Source: Bin87 sp965116565
GTDB taxonomy: Bacteria > Chloroflexota > Dehalococcoidia > Lucifugimonadales > UBA3495
Direction: 5' to 3'
DNA length: 64,000 bases
Assembly: GCA_965116565.1 (NCBI GenBank)
Contig: OZ220699.1
Location: forward strand, 806,001-870,000
In this document: piece after piece, positions 41,784 through 51,107 of the stretch
How positions within the stretch are numbered: the stretch's first letter is position 1
How the letters are laid out: each line of letters starts with the position of its first letter
Program-made: the position numbers and the translations under genes
The notes under the pieces: generated by a model
Told to the model about the DNA's origin: nothing
Seen by the model: the letters and a program-made list of their open reading frames with translations, nothing else
The model's database searches: none

Positions 41784-42976
41784 GTTGGGAGGCTCCAGTG
41801 TGGATTGGAGCCATGGTACAACAGGACGGCAGCGTTGGGCACGCTGCGGGAACGGGGGTTGGGTTCAACCGCCGGTATCGTGGGCAGGGCGGCGGAGCGG
41901 CCCGGCGCCTGATGCAGTGTGCGGGAGGGCCCGACCGTCTCCGGCGTGGGGACGGCGCCGTTGCGGTCTCACCCTCCGCACGGCCACCGACTCACACATC
42001 CCATGCTTGGAGATGGTCGGGGCGACTCACCCGTTGGGGTTGCCCACTGGGTGCGGGCGGGTTGGTTGTTTGCGATTGCGCTCCTTTCCGTTGGTTGTTG
42101 CTATCGGTCGTTGGTATCGGTGGTTGCTTTGGTTGTGTTTTTGAGGGTTCCGGGGGTCCAGGTCGTCGGCGCTACGGCCAGAGAGCGTTTTTTGCGATAT
42201 TGCGTCCTAGGATCCCACGTGCTGACCGCCTTGGTCGATGAGAGGAAAACCTCCCACTTGCCCTACCCACATCCTGGGACAAGTTCAGGATGAGTGGGAG
42301 AGGGGACTTGCGACCCTCGTGGAGCGGTGGAGACACCCGCCGTACTGGTCCATGCCATGCTGGGGAAAAGACCAGCCTCAGGCGATGGCCAGCGGTGCAG
42401 CAAATCCGACTTGGTGTCGCGGGGGGCAACCCGCGACGGATAGGCCGTTGTTGTTACTGGACCCCTATTGAACCCTATTCAATTTTTGCCCGCCTGAGGC
42501 GGGGGTGTGTCGGCAGATGCCCCGGCCCTGCGCGCCGGGCATGAGGGCTTTGGCTGACGGGAGATTGCGCTGAGCCTTCCGTCGTCCGGTTGCCGAACAT
42601 GTGTACAGTATAGCGGATGGGATGTCACGGAACGGCGGGAATAGCGCAGCGGATGTCATCGATTTTTGGGATTTGGGAGATGGGGGATTTTCAGGATGCG
42701 GGGGTAGGGATTTGGGATGAGTCGGATGGGTGAACCGAAGACCGAATTCCAGTGGAGGAACTCGTGAGCGACATCGCGCTGGGCAAGGATTTCCTGAATT
42801 CCGGATCGAGTCGCGATTGACGGCAGTGGGGCGTGATGATCTGCCCAGGCGGGACCCGTCAAGTGCAATATTTTTGAAACACGGATATAAGACCGGGTGG
42901 AGTATAATGTTTGGCGATGTTGTCGAAATCATCGTGTTAAACGGCGATTGTCGTAATCCATAGAGGTAGAGCCCAG
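41784..42976. other. 1.2-kb stretch without a convincing gene
   Basis: Between penicillin acylase and an MFS gene. Open frames exist on both strands but lack start signals and recognisable protein patterns. Contents seen: a nested inverted repeat at 42251-42300, a small CCCGCC/GGCGGG hairpin at 42489-42503, a G-rich reiteration (GGGATTTGGGA) near 42658-42720 like that at 3.9 kb, and a TATAAT at 42903-42908 that may be the -10 of the MFS gene. Possibly a decayed region. Confidence 0.6.
42251..42300. repeat. nested inverted repeat
   Basis: Outer arms CTCCCACT / AGTGGGAG (42251-42258 and 42293-42300) enclose inner arms ATCCTG / CAGGAT (42271-42276 and 42286-42291). The inner part resembles the common ATCCTG...CAGGATGA dispersed repeat. 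Confidence 0.6.
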
Positions 42977-44353
42977 TTGTTGCAAGCGCGTGAACTCGCC
43001 CACCCGGTGCGGCTGGTGCGAGGCATGTTCTATGGGTGGTGGCTGGCGGTCGTAGGGGCGGTGATCATGGTCATCGGGACGGTGCCGCTGTTCCAGGCGC
43101 TCTCCCTGTGGATGCCGATCCTCCAGCAGAATTTCGGCTGGACGACCACGCAACTGTCCTGGGCATTCACGCTCACTCGCGTCGAAGGCACGGTGATGGG
43201 TCCCATCGCGGGCTGGGGCGTGGACAAGCTAGGCCCGCGCAAGATGGTGGTGATCGGCCTGCTGATATTCGCGGCCGGGTTCATCCTGTTCAGCCGGACG
43301 GCCAACCTGTGGATGTTCTACCTGTCGTTCGTGGTGGTGAGCCTGGGAGCGGGGCTGGGGTCGTGGCTGCCGGCCAACACCGCGCTGAACAACTGGTTCC
43401 GCGCACGCCGCTCCACGGCGATGTCGATACCGATGCTGGGCTTCGGATTGGGCGGCGTGGTGATTGTGCCCCTGATGGCCTGGGCCATGGGTTGGGACGC
43501 GCGGACGGCCACAGAGATACCGGGCCGGCTGGGATGGCAGAACACGGCGCTGGTGGTGGGGTGCGTTGGCCTGGTGGCGTCGGTTCCCCTGGCCATGCTG
43601 GTGAGGAACCGGCCCGAGGATCACGGCCAATATCCCGATGGCGTTGATCCGGACACGGTGAGCGACACGGGTGCCCGGCAGAAGGCCAATGGCGGCGCGG
43701 TGGCGCCGGATTACACATGGCAGGAGGCGATAAGGTCGCGGGCGTTCTGGCTGATCACGATGGGTCACGCGAGCTCGTCGATCATAATCATCAGCGTGAT
43801 GACATATCTGGGGCTGGTGATGGTGGAGAAAGGCCTCAGCCTGGTGGAGGTGGGGCTGGTGATCTCAGTGCAGACGGCGGTGTCGACGGCTTTCATGGTG
43901 ATCGGGGGCGTGGTTGGGGACCGGATTCCCATACGGATCGCAATCTGGGGCTTTTCGTTTTTGCAGTCGATCGCCATCGGCGTGCTGCTGTTTGCCGAGA
44001 CGCTGCCTTTGTTCTTCCTCTTCGGCATCCTGATGGGGATTGGATTCGGCGGGCGGACGCCTCTGACCACGTCGATAAGGGGCGTGTATTTCGGGCGGAG
44101 CAGCTTCGCTCGCATCACGGGCATTTCGATGATTCCCATGAACATCATGTTCATCGTGGTGGTGCCGTACATTGCGTGGATGCGGGACTCCATCACGGGT
44201 TCGTATACGCTGCCGTTTGCGACCATAGCGATTGTCAGCGCGGTGGGCTCGTTCATGTTCCTGGTGCTGGGAAACCCGCAGCTGTCGCCATCGCAGCGGC
44301 GGCAGGCTGACGTGCGGCGATTGGTGACGCGGGGCGCGGGAGCGTCGGACTGA
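42977..44353 (+). CDS. MFS transporter
   Basis: 458 aa with TTG start at 42977 (AGAGGTAGAG upstream). Twelve hydrophobic segments. The MFS loop 2-3 motif is recognisable in GPIAGWGVDKLGPRKMVVIG, and the central loop carries RNRPEDHGQYPDG, typical of the oxalate/formate antiporter-like (OFA, NarK-like) MFS branch with its VRNRPEDxGxxPDG pattern. Substrate probably a small carboxylate; not provable. It is followed after 16 bases by a second, frameshifted MFS gene of the same branch (MRLVRDRPGDWGEQPDG in its loop), so the two were a tandem pair. Confidence 0.9.
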   Translation: MLQARELAHPVRLVRGMFYGWWLAVVGAVIMVIGTVPLFQALSLWMPILQQNFGWTTTQLSWAFTLTRVEGTVMGPIAGWGVDKLGPRKMVVIGLLIFAAGFILFSRTANLWMFYLSFVVVSLGAGLGSWLPANTALNNWFRARRSTAMSIPMLGFGLGGVVIVPLMAWAMGWDARTATEIPGRLGWQNTALVVGCVGLVASVPLAMLVRNRPEDHGQYPDGVDPDTVSDTGARQKANGGAVAPDYTWQEAIRSRAFWLITMGHASSSIIIISVMTYLGLVMVEKGLSLVEVGLVISVQTAVSTAFMVIGGVVGDRIPIRIAIWGFSFLQSIAIGVLLFAETLPLFFLFGILMGIGFGGRTPLTTSIRGVYFGRSSFARITGISMIPMNIMFIVVVPYIAWMRDSITGSYTLPFATIAIVSAVGSFMFLVLGNPQLSPSQRRQADVRRLVTRGAGASD

Positions 44354-44369
44354 ACGGGGGTTGCGGCTG

Positions 44370-45675
44370 ATGGAGCCGGTCGAGGGCTACGGCCGGCCGG
44401 GGATGATGAGGCGGCTGTCGGAGTTCCTGAGGAGCGACAACACGGGCGGGGTGTATTACGGCTGGAGGCTGGTGGTCGTAGGGGTTCTGATTATCCTGGT
44501 GGGGCGGGAGATCGGGCAGGAGCTGACCTCCACGGTGTGGTCGAGCAGGGCCATCGACCACGTCGAGATAAATTCACCGTGGAATGTGTTCGCCATTGCC
44601 GGAGCCGCGATCTCTTGGCCGTTGTCGATGTACATGGCGGGTCGCGGGGTTGATCGATTCGGACCGAAACGCATGGTTCAGATCGGACTGCCGCTGGCCG
44701 GAGTGGCCGTGCTGCTGGCGACCATACCGGCTCCGGGAGTCCTGCAGGCCGCGTTTTCCGTATTGGCCGCGCTGGGAATGATCGGCGCCTATGTGCCGGC
44801 CGTAACGGCCCTGAACAACTGGTTTCGTGACCGGTTGGCGCTGGCTTTAGCTTTGATGTTTGTTGGAGTGTCGGTGGGCAGGGTGGTGGTTGACTATGGG
44901 CAAGCCGCGCTGATGTTGGTGGTGGACTGGTGGGCCCTGATGCTGGGGTCCGGAGCGGTGATAGTGGCTGCGGCGTGGCCACTGATGCGCCTGGTACGCG
45001 ATCGTCCCGGGGACTGGGGTGAGCAACCGGACGGGTTGGCTCCAACTCCGGCGGGCAGGACACCCGACTACTCGTGGCGGGAAGCAGCGCATTCGCGCCA
45101 GTTCTGGACGCTGATGGCTGCGGGTTCCTGCGTGGCCGTGTCTTTTGCGATAGCGAGCGTATACGATGGCCCGATCATTTCAGGGGGCAGCGCAACGTTC
45201 GAAGACATCGGCAAGTTGAGATTATATGAAAATTTGGCGTCGCCGGTGGGTATCCTGGCAGGAGGATTGGCGGTGCTGTCGCTGGCCAGTCAGGTATGTA
45301 TTGTCCGCCGCCGCCATAGCCCAGGTGGTTGGCATGGCCTTGTTGCTGTCTGGGTATGGGCCGATCATGTTGGGATCGGCCGTGTTACAGAGCGTAGCTT
45401 CGGGGATGGCGGTTGCACCGGGCATCGCGGCGGTTGGCATCTATTTTGGTCGCCGCAGTTTTGGGACGATCGCCGTGACGTTGTTCTTTATAGAGCAAGT
45501 CGCATCGTCCGGCCTGCTGGCCGCCACTGGTTACAGTACATCCATCTGGGGTGGGTACGTGCCCATATTCGCAGGGGCTGCGGTTGTAAGCTTGATCGGG
45601 GCGGGGCTGTTCTGGAAGTTGGGGCAGCCGCGGTTGGCTCCGTCGCAACAAGCCGCACCTGGGTCGGTCAGTTGA
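44370..45675 (+). pseudogene. MFS transporter disrupted by one frameshift
   Basis: From ATG 44370 the frame encodes a normal MFS start (VYYGWRLVVVGVLIILVGREIG, SMYMAGRGVDRFGPKRMVQIG, LRLYENLASPVGILAGG) up to about 45295. The following sense continues one base over: YVLSAAAIAQVVGMALLLSGYGP, GIYFGRRSFGTIAVTLFFIEQ, and KLGQPRLAPSQQAAPGSVS ending at 45675. A single extra base near 45290-45300 explains the break. The repaired protein would be about 434 aa, a close relative of the upstream MFS. Either a recent pseudogene or a consensus error in the assembly; no slippery sequence for programmed frameshifting is evident. Confidence 0.8.
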
Positions 45676-45770
45676 CGTTCCCATCCACCCGGGGCAACTT
45701 GCTGATTTGAGGGACGGGTTTGGAACCTGCCCTTGGCTAGGTGTCGGGCCGCGTTGCGAGTCGCTCCCAT

Positions 45771-46133
45771 CTATTCGAGCGGCGAAACCCCTGGCGACCC
45801 AAATGCCAAAGGGACCAAAATGGTCAACACCGCCATCACAACGACTAGCCCTGCGATCATGAGGAAAAGCAATCCCGTTTCGTGGCTCTTTGACCGTTTC
45901 TCTTGCGAATCTACAACTTCAAAAAGCACCGCTACGCCTGCACCTACGCATGGCAGATAGAGCAACCAAACACCCACCAACGCAATTGACACTAGCCACG
46001 AAATGTATCCCTTACTCAGTCCGCCTACCTGCGCCTGCAATCCAACCAAACCGAAAGTCGCAATAACCAGCACCGTCGCCAACGTCATCACACCGATGCA
46101 GACGTTGTCCAGATGACGACCTTCCTCAGTCAT
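45771..46133 (-). CDS. hypothetical membrane protein (three helices)
   Basis: 120 aa. Hydrophobic segments at about 11-32 (VCIGVMTLATVLVIATFGLVGL), 44-75 and 88-113 (GLLFLMIAGLVVVMAVLTILVP). The start ATG overlaps the last eight bases of the upstream small membrane gene, so the two are co-translated. No recognised family. The pair is less GC-rich than the neighbouring catabolic genes. Confidence 0.65.
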   Translation of the reverse strand: MTEEGRHLDNVCIGVMTLATVLVIATFGLVGLQAQVGGLSKGYISWLVSIALVGVWLLYLPCVGAGVAVLFEVVDSQEKRSKSHETGLLFLMIAGLVVVMAVLTILVPLAFGSPGVSPLE

Positions 46134-46344
46134 AGCGGCGGACCTTACCCCTGTCCGACACCTCGTGACTTCGCCGGGATTTGGTCCACCATTTCCAGAA
46201 GAGCCATCCCCCTCCGAGAAGGGTCAGCAGCAGCATCGCCGCAAATAGCAGTTTGTCGCCGTGCCCTACAAACAACACGACCTGAGTTACCAAGCCGCCG
46301 ATTATGCAAAAAGCAAGCCATGGCCAAGATGACGCGATCCGCAT
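46126..46344 (-). CDS. hypothetical small membrane protein (two helices)
   Basis: 72 aa from ATG 46344 with a strong AAGGAGG six bases upstream. Two hydrophobic segments (PWLAFCIIGGLVTQVVLFVGHG and LLFAAMLLLTLLGGGWLFWKWW) followed by a basic tail (KSRRSHEVSDRGKVRRYD). First gene of a two-gene overlapping membrane-protein unit. Function unknown. Confidence 0.65.
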   Translation of the reverse strand: MRIASSWPWLAFCIIGGLVTQVVLFVGHGDKLLFAAMLLLTLLGGGWLFWKWWTKSRRSHEVSDRGKVRRYD

Positions 46345-46471
46345 GATGGCCTCCTTGTCTATTTCATCCAGTTATGCATTTGATATTATACATTGATGGA
46401 CAATGTATGTCGCTTTTCCGATTCTCGGTTTGTCAAGCCGTTTTGCACGTTCACATACCGCTTTGCGTTTT

Positions 46472-47425
46472 CTACCGAGCATTGAATTTCGCCATGACTT
46501 CGTGTGCAAAGAGGGCGAGGGTTTCGGACGGCGCGGGGTCGGGGAATACGACGAAGAAATAGCGGATGCCGGATTCGACGTATTCGTTGATGCGGTCCGC
46601 GATCTGCTCGGGCGTTCCGGATAGAGCGTCGGAGAGACGCTCGGCCCGGTACCGGGCCGCGGTCATGCCGGCGCGCTCAGCGAGATGGGCGATCAGCGCG
46701 TCGTATTCCTGCTGGGTGGGAGCGATGACGCAGTCGGCGTTGTGGGTCCACTCGATGGCGGATGGGTCGCGGCCGGCCGCTTCGGCGGCGGCGTGGACAA
46801 TGCCCTGATGCCGGCGATGTTGTTCCACGGTGTCGTTGTTGCCGACGTTGGCGATGTCGGCGATGCGGCCGATGGCGGGCAGGACGTAGCGTGGGCCGTG
46901 GCCCCCGACGAGAACAGGGATTGGATGCTGGACCGGCCTCGGCTGTACTGATGCGCCGTCAACACCGTAGAATCGTCCGCTGAATTTGACCGATGGCCCA
47001 CTCCAAAGGCGGCGGATGAGTCCAACTGACTCCTCGAGCATCTGGCACCGTTCGCGGGTTGATGGGAAAGGCAGGCCGCTGGCTCGGGTGTCGGTGCCGC
47101 TCCCGCCGGCGCCGATGCCGAGGGTGATGCGGCCGTTGCTGATGACGTCGAGGGTGGCGGCCATCTTGGCGAGGACGGCGGGATGGCGGTAGGGGTTGGC
47201 CAGCACCATGGGCACGGCGCGGATGCGCTGGGTCTGCGCCAGCAGGGCGGTCAGGGTCGTCCAACATTCCAGGGCGTCGGTGTTGAGGAGGTCGAAGAGG
47301 CTGGCGGAGTAGTAGCCGAGGCGGTCGGCCTCGAGCCACGCGCGCCGGAGGTCGTCGTATGAGTAGCGGTACTGGTTGATTCGGACGTTGAATTTGACGG
47401 ATGGAGGGTTGGATTGGGCGGTCAT
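46472..47425 (-). CDS. LLM class F420/flavin-dependent oxidoreductase
   Basis: 317 aa from ATG 47425 (GGAGGAACC upstream). Luciferase-like barrel: LRRAWLEADRLGYYSASLFDLL, IRAVPMVLANPYRHPAVLAKMAATLDVISNGRITLGIGAGG, then HPIPVLVGGHGPRYVLPAIGRIADIANV and GTPEQIADRINEYVESGIRYFFVVF at the C-terminus. The GRITLGIGAGG and GTPEQIADRI segments are typical of the F420-linked branch, although FMN cannot be excluded. It follows the LLM gene at 47518 on the same strand, with two hairpins in the 92-base gap. Confidence 0.9.
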   Translation of the reverse strand: MTAQSNPPSVKFNVRINQYRYSYDDLRRAWLEADRLGYYSASLFDLLNTDALECWTTLTALLAQTQRIRAVPMVLANPYRHPAVLAKMAATLDVISNGRITLGIGAGGSGTDTRASGLPFPSTRERCQMLEESVGLIRRLWSGPSVKFSGRFYGVDGASVQPRPVQHPIPVLVGGHGPRYVLPAIGRIADIANVGNNDTVEQHRRHQGIVHAAAEAAGRDPSAIEWTHNADCVIAPTQQEYDALIAHLAERAGMTAARYRAERLSDALSGTPEQIADRINEYVESGIRYFFVVFPDPAPSETLALFAHEVMAKFNAR

Positions 47426-47451
47426 CAAACGGTTCCTCCGGACAAAAGTAT

Positions 47452-47474
47452 GGGGCGGGTTGCAAACCCGCCCC
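47452..47474. terminator. palindrome GGGGCGGGTT-gca-AACCCGCCCC
   Basis: Perfect 10-bp stem, same arms as at 21199 and 52922. It lies 44 bases past the stop of the minus-strand LLM gene (47518-48702). Dispersed palindrome, probably acting as a transcript end. Confidence 0.65.
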
Positions 47475-47486
47475 TACCAGGCCAAA

Positions 47487-47512
47487 CCCCTCTCCCACAT
47501 GGGGGAGAGGGA
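47487..47512. terminator. hairpin CCCTCTCCC / GGGAGAGGG
   Basis: Nine-base perfect arms with a six-base loop, six bases after the stop of the LLM gene at 47518. Tandem with the palindrome at 47452. No U-tract. Confidence 0.5.
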
Positions 47513-47517
47513 CTACA

Positions 47518-48702
47518 TTACCTGGAGCCGTTGCCGTTGCGGAAGTGCGGGATGACTTCCTTCCCGAACTTCTCGATAGACGCCATGACCTTTTCGTGGG
47601 GGATGGTCTCGGTCTGCATGATGAGCATGACCTGGTCGACGCCGATGTCCTCGTACATCTGGCAGGTCTTGATGCAGGATTCGGGGTTGCCGGCGATGAT
47701 GACGCCGCGGTCGGACAGGGTCTTGCCGTCGAGCTGAGCGATGGCAGCGCGGGCTGCGCCGGGGCCGGCGTCCAGGGACAGGCCGACGTCCTGAGCCAAC
47801 TGCTGGTGTTCCTCATCGGACTGACGGAGCCAGCGGCTGAAGTCGGCGGAAAGGTGCTCGGGAACGCCTCCCCAGGCTTCGAGCAGTTCCTCGTAGGCGC
47901 CGATGCGGCCGGCGATGTAGGGCTTGTCGGGTCCGAAGAAGGTCTTCATGGATTCGGCGGCGAGTTCCTTGGCGTAGTCATCGTCGTCGTCGCAGAAGCC
48001 GTGGACGTTGTTGCCCCAGAACTCGGTGATGAATTCGCCGACGGGTTCGCAGTCCTTGAGGGCGTCGCGGTAGATCTGCACTTTTTCCTTCAATACATCG
48101 ACGGCGTAGGAAGCGGAGGACAGGACTCCGATGCCCTTCTGGGCGGCGAGGCGGAAGCTGTCCTCGGAGGTGCAGGCGAGATACATGCGCGGGTGCGGCT
48201 GCTGGAAGGGCTTGGGGAGGACGCGCCGCTTGGGGACGCTCCAGTTTTCGCCCTCGTACTCGTACTCGTCGGACGTCCAGATTTTGGGCAGCATGCTGAT
48301 GGACTCGTTCCACAGGTTACGAGTCTCTCGGGGGTCGATGCCCAGGCCAGTCTGCTCGTAGGCGTTGGAGCGACCGGTGCCGACCTCAATGCGGCCGTCG
48401 GTAAGCTGGTCGAGCAGGGCGACGCGCTCAGCAACGCGGACGGGATGGTGGTAGGGCAGGATGCAGACGCCGTAGCCGATGCGGATCTGCTTGGTGATGC
48501 GGCTGAGGGCGCCGAAGATGGCGTCCTGCGAGGGCGAGCCGGAGAAGCCGGTGAGGAAGTGGTGCTCCACGAACCAGAGGTTGTCGAACCCCACCTGGTC
48601 GGCCAGCTCGCACTGTTCCAATGTTTCCTTATATAGGGCGTTCCAATCGATTTCGGTGCCCTGGAACGGGCGTTGACATTCGTAAAGCAGTCCGAACTGC
48701 AT
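47518..48702 (-). CDS. LLM class flavin-dependent oxidoreductase
   Basis: 394 aa from ATG 48702 with GAGAGGAG upstream. Luciferase-like monooxygenase: MQFGLLYECQRPFQGTEIDWNALYKETLEQ, DNLWFVEHHFLTGFSGSPSQDAIFGALSRIT, IRIGYGVCILPYHHPVRVAERVALLDQLTDGRIEVGTGRSN and HPRMYLACTSEDSFRLAAQKGIG. The long C-terminal part (ending in VMASIEKFGKEVIPHF) is like alkanal or hydrocarbon monooxygenases of this class. Second of three LLM enzymes in the window. These genes are often expanded in organisms that attack recalcitrant organic matter. Confidence 0.92.
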   Translation of the reverse strand: MQFGLLYECQRPFQGTEIDWNALYKETLEQCELADQVGFDNLWFVEHHFLTGFSGSPSQDAIFGALSRITKQIRIGYGVCILPYHHPVRVAERVALLDQLTDGRIEVGTGRSNAYEQTGLGIDPRETRNLWNESISMLPKIWTSDEYEYEGENWSVPKRRVLPKPFQQPHPRMYLACTSEDSFRLAAQKGIGVLSSASYAVDVLKEKVQIYRDALKDCEPVGEFITEFWGNNVHGFCDDDDDYAKELAAESMKTFFGPDKPYIAGRIGAYEELLEAWGGVPEHLSADFSRWLRQSDEEHQQLAQDVGLSLDAGPGAARAAIAQLDGKTLSDRGVIIAGNPESCIKTCQMYEDIGVDQVMLIMQTETIPHEKVMASIEKFGKEVIPHFRNGNGSR

Positions 48703-48875
48703 GGTCAAACTCCTCTCTTGATCCGGATTTGCGCGAAGCACTTTCGGCGCGGCGGCATTTTTCAGGAAAGGAAAAGGGCGTCGCCGGCCCAGAGCGCGGA
48801 TTGGCGGCAGTATAGCGCAAACGGTCTGCATTGGGAAATTGGGGCCTCGAACTGGGTTTGTGATAGAGTGCGTCA

Positions 48876-49145
48876 GTGTCTAATTACACTTGGGATCCGA
48901 GCAAGGACGAGTTGTTGCGACTATCGCGCAAGGTCTCCTTTGCCGACGTGGTGTACAGCATTGAACATGGTGGATTGCTGGACACAATTGACCATCCCAA
49001 CCAGGAACGTTATCCAGGACAGCAAATATATATCGTTCGTATAAGGGATTGCGCGTACCAAGTTCCGTTCGACCGGACGGAATCGGGCGTTTTTCTGAGA
49101 ACTGTGTATCCCAGTCGCAAAGCATTTAGAGATTACCTACAATAG
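48876..49145 (+). CDS. BrnT-like toxin
   Basis: 89 aa, GTG start at 48876. Pattern YTWDPSKDELLRLSRKVSFADVVYSIEHG, a middle DHPNQERYPGQQIYIVRIRD and an end FLRTVYPSRKAFRDYL match the BrnT-type RNase toxin fold (WDxxKxxxxxxKxxVSFxxV ... RTxYPSRK). Directly followed after 13 bases by an acidic protein whose N-terminal half looks like the cognate antitoxin. Probably a type II toxin-antitoxin pair. Confidence 0.7.
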   Translation: MSNYTWDPSKDELLRLSRKVSFADVVYSIEHGGLLDTIDHPNQERYPGQQIYIVRIRDCAYQVPFDRTESGVFLRTVYPSRKAFRDYLQ

Positions 49146-49158
49146 TGGGGGTGAAACG

Positions 49159-49515
49159 ATGACCACCACAGACAACGAAAACCGGGAACCTCCATTTTCC
49201 GAAGATGAACTGGCCGAGTTGTGGCCTTTCGATGAACCCTGGCCCTTCAACGACGATGACGGCGTTGAAGATGAAGAAGAGCTAGATATGTTGCGTTCCT
49301 TAGAGCGCGGCGATTGGCGCTCCGTTCCCGATCTTGCAGAAGAGATTGAACGCGCTCGCCAGATGGCCCGCAACACTATGGCTGGGTGGAACGAAGAGCA
49401 GCGGGCCGAAGTCCGGCGGCATTCAGAGGCGAGGATAAACGGCTCCAAAGGTGCATCGCCGCTTGCCGGCGATAGCGTAACCAGCGATAATCCGCAGGAA
49501 AGCGAAGCAAGTTAG
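49159..49515 (+). CDS. acidic antitoxin-like protein
   Basis: 118 aa; GGGGGTGAAACG lies before ATG 49159. Residues about 10-45 are very acidic (SEDELAELWPFDEPWPFNDD). The block LRSLERGDWRSVPDLAEEIERARQMARNT resembles antitoxins paired with BrnT-like toxins, which usually end in a ribbon-helix-helix domain. Here the tail (HSEARINGSKGASPLAGD onward) is low-complexity and I see no RHH. It may neutralise the toxin without autoregulation, or be degenerate. Confidence 0.6.
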   Translation: MTTTDNENREPPFSEDELAELWPFDEPWPFNDDDGVEDEEELDMLRSLERGDWRSVPDLAEEIERARQMARNTMAGWNEEQRAEVRRHSEARINGSKGASPLAGDSVTSDNPQESEAS

Positions 49516-49538
49516 CGTCCACCAGGAGGTGATGCGCG

Positions 49539-51077
49539 ATGAAATATGACGTGATCATCATCGGCGCCGGGTCTGCCGGCTGCACGATGGCGGCCCGGCT
49601 TACGGAAGACCCGGACCGTTCGGTGCTGGTACTGGAAGCGGGGCCCGACTATCCGGATTTTGAGCTGTATCCCGACGACCTGAAGTACGGTTACGATCAG
49701 ACAGCGTCCGCGGTGAACGCTCCCCACAACTGGACCTTCTGGGCGCAGAACCCAGGGCAGGCCAACCCGATGCCAGTGCCGCGCGGACGTGTCGTCGGCG
49801 GTTCATCGGCGATCAACGGGCAGGTGCTGCTGCGTGGCGTGCCGGAGGACTACGATGCCTGGGCCGCGCTGGGAAACACCGAGTGGGGATTCACCGAGTG
49901 CCTGCCGTATTTCCGCAAGCTGGAAACCGATACGGACATCACCGACGACTTCCACGGCAACACCGGGCCGATACCGGTGCGGCGCCATCGCAGGGAGGAC
50001 TGGCTGCCGGCACAGGTGGCGTTCTGGAACGCCTGCCGGGATGCCGGCCATCCGGACGACCCGGACATGAACCATCCAGACTCCGGCGGCGTTGGCCCGG
50101 TTCCTATGAACAACCCCAACGGGGTCCGCATGAGCACGTCGATCACGTATCTGCGGGAGGCGCGGCATCGTCTGAACCTGACGATCAGAGCCAACGTCAC
50201 CTGCCGACGGATCATCTTCGAAGGCAAGAAAGCCGTGGGCGTCGAGGTGGAGAGCGGCGGCGAGGTGTTCACCGTTGAGGGTAACGACATTATCCTGAGC
50301 TCGGGCTCCATCGGGTCGCCGCAACTGCTGATGCTGTCCGGCGTCGGCCCGGCCGACCACCTGCGCGAGATGGGGATACCGGTGGTGCATGAGCTGCCGG
50401 GCGTGGGTCAGAACCTGCGGGACCATCCCAATATCCGAGTGCCGGTGAAGGTGAAAGACGACTTCCCGCTGGACCCATCGGCGCCGCGGACGCAGGTCTG
50501 TTTGCGGTACACGGCGACGGGCAGCCATCTGCGCAACGACATCCAGATTATGCAGTCGTCGTTCTCCTCGCCCATTGCGGGCGACCCGCTGGAGGCTGAG
50601 GGCATCCGGTTCACCTGCATCCTGGAGCTAGCCGTGGGTTCGGGACACCTGCAACTGGCGAGCACCGACCCGCACGAGCAGGTTTCGTTGAACTACAACT
50701 ATTTCCAGGAAGAGTTTGACCTGTCGCGGATGCGCGAGGCCGTGCGGCTGTGCGTGAACCTGCTGGACAGCGATCACTACCGGGACGTGGCGGACGAGTT
50801 GCTGGATCCGCTGCCGGCGGATTTGGAAAGCGACGAGGCGTTGAACGACTGGCTGAAGCGCACCGTCAGCACCTCGCAGCACATTTCCGGCACCTGCAAG
50901 ATCGGCGTAGCCGACGATCCTATGGCCGTGGTTGATCAGCACTGCAAGGTGTACGGGCTGGAGAATCTGCACGTGGCCGATGCGTCGGTGATGCCCGACT
51001 GCATCCGCGCGAACACCAACTGCACGACGATCATGATCGCCGAGCGCAAAGCGGACTGGTTCCGCGCCGGCGAGTAG
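49539..51077 (+). CDS. GMC family FAD-dependent oxidoreductase
   Basis: 512 aa from ATG 49539 (CAGGAGG upstream). Glucose-methanol-choline family: IIIGAGSAGCTMAARLTEDP (FAD dinucleotide fold, residues 5-24), PRGRVVGGSSAINGQVLLRG (FAD-PP loop), LSSGSIGSPQLLMLSGVGP (GMC signature 2), then catalytic His448 in SQHISGTCKIG and Asn494 in RANTNCTTIMIAE. The family oxidises primary alcohols, choline or sugars. Alcohol or choline dehydrogenase-like activity is the best guess. It is followed 30 bases later by the glutaredoxin-DinB gene with its in-frame UGA, on the same strand. Confidence 0.93.
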   Translation: MKYDVIIIGAGSAGCTMAARLTEDPDRSVLVLEAGPDYPDFELYPDDLKYGYDQTASAVNAPHNWTFWAQNPGQANPMPVPRGRVVGGSSAINGQVLLRGVPEDYDAWAALGNTEWGFTECLPYFRKLETDTDITDDFHGNTGPIPVRRHRREDWLPAQVAFWNACRDAGHPDDPDMNHPDSGGVGPVPMNNPNGVRMSTSITYLREARHRLNLTIRANVTCRRIIFEGKKAVGVEVESGGEVFTVEGNDIILSSGSIGSPQLLMLSGVGPADHLREMGIPVVHELPGVGQNLRDHPNIRVPVKVKDDFPLDPSAPRTQVCLRYTATGSHLRNDIQIMQSSFSSPIAGDPLEAEGIRFTCILELAVGSGHLQLASTDPHEQVSLNYNYFQEEFDLSRMREAVRLCVNLLDSDHYRDVADELLDPLPADLESDEALNDWLKRTVSTSQHISGTCKIGVADDPMAVVDQHCKVYGLENLHVADASVMPDCIRANTNCTTIMIAERKADWFRAGE

Positions 51078-51107
51078 ATAAACCAACCAAACAACGGGGG
51101 AAAAGCA

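Noticed and set aside
40722..41912. 396-codon + strand frame opposite penicillin acylase
   Set aside because: Val/Gly/Asp-rich mirror translation; the acylase has a full set of Ntn-hydrolase motifs.
42003..42976. Several 75-155 codon frames in the penicillin acylase to MFS gap
   Set aside because: No ribosome sites, biased low-complexity products, and the region shows hairpin repeats and G-rich runs instead of codon structure.
45290..45300. Programmed ribosomal frameshift in the MFS gene
   Set aside because: No slippery heptamer, stimulatory structure or Shine-Dalgarno-like stimulator at the switch, and MFS genes are not known to use it.
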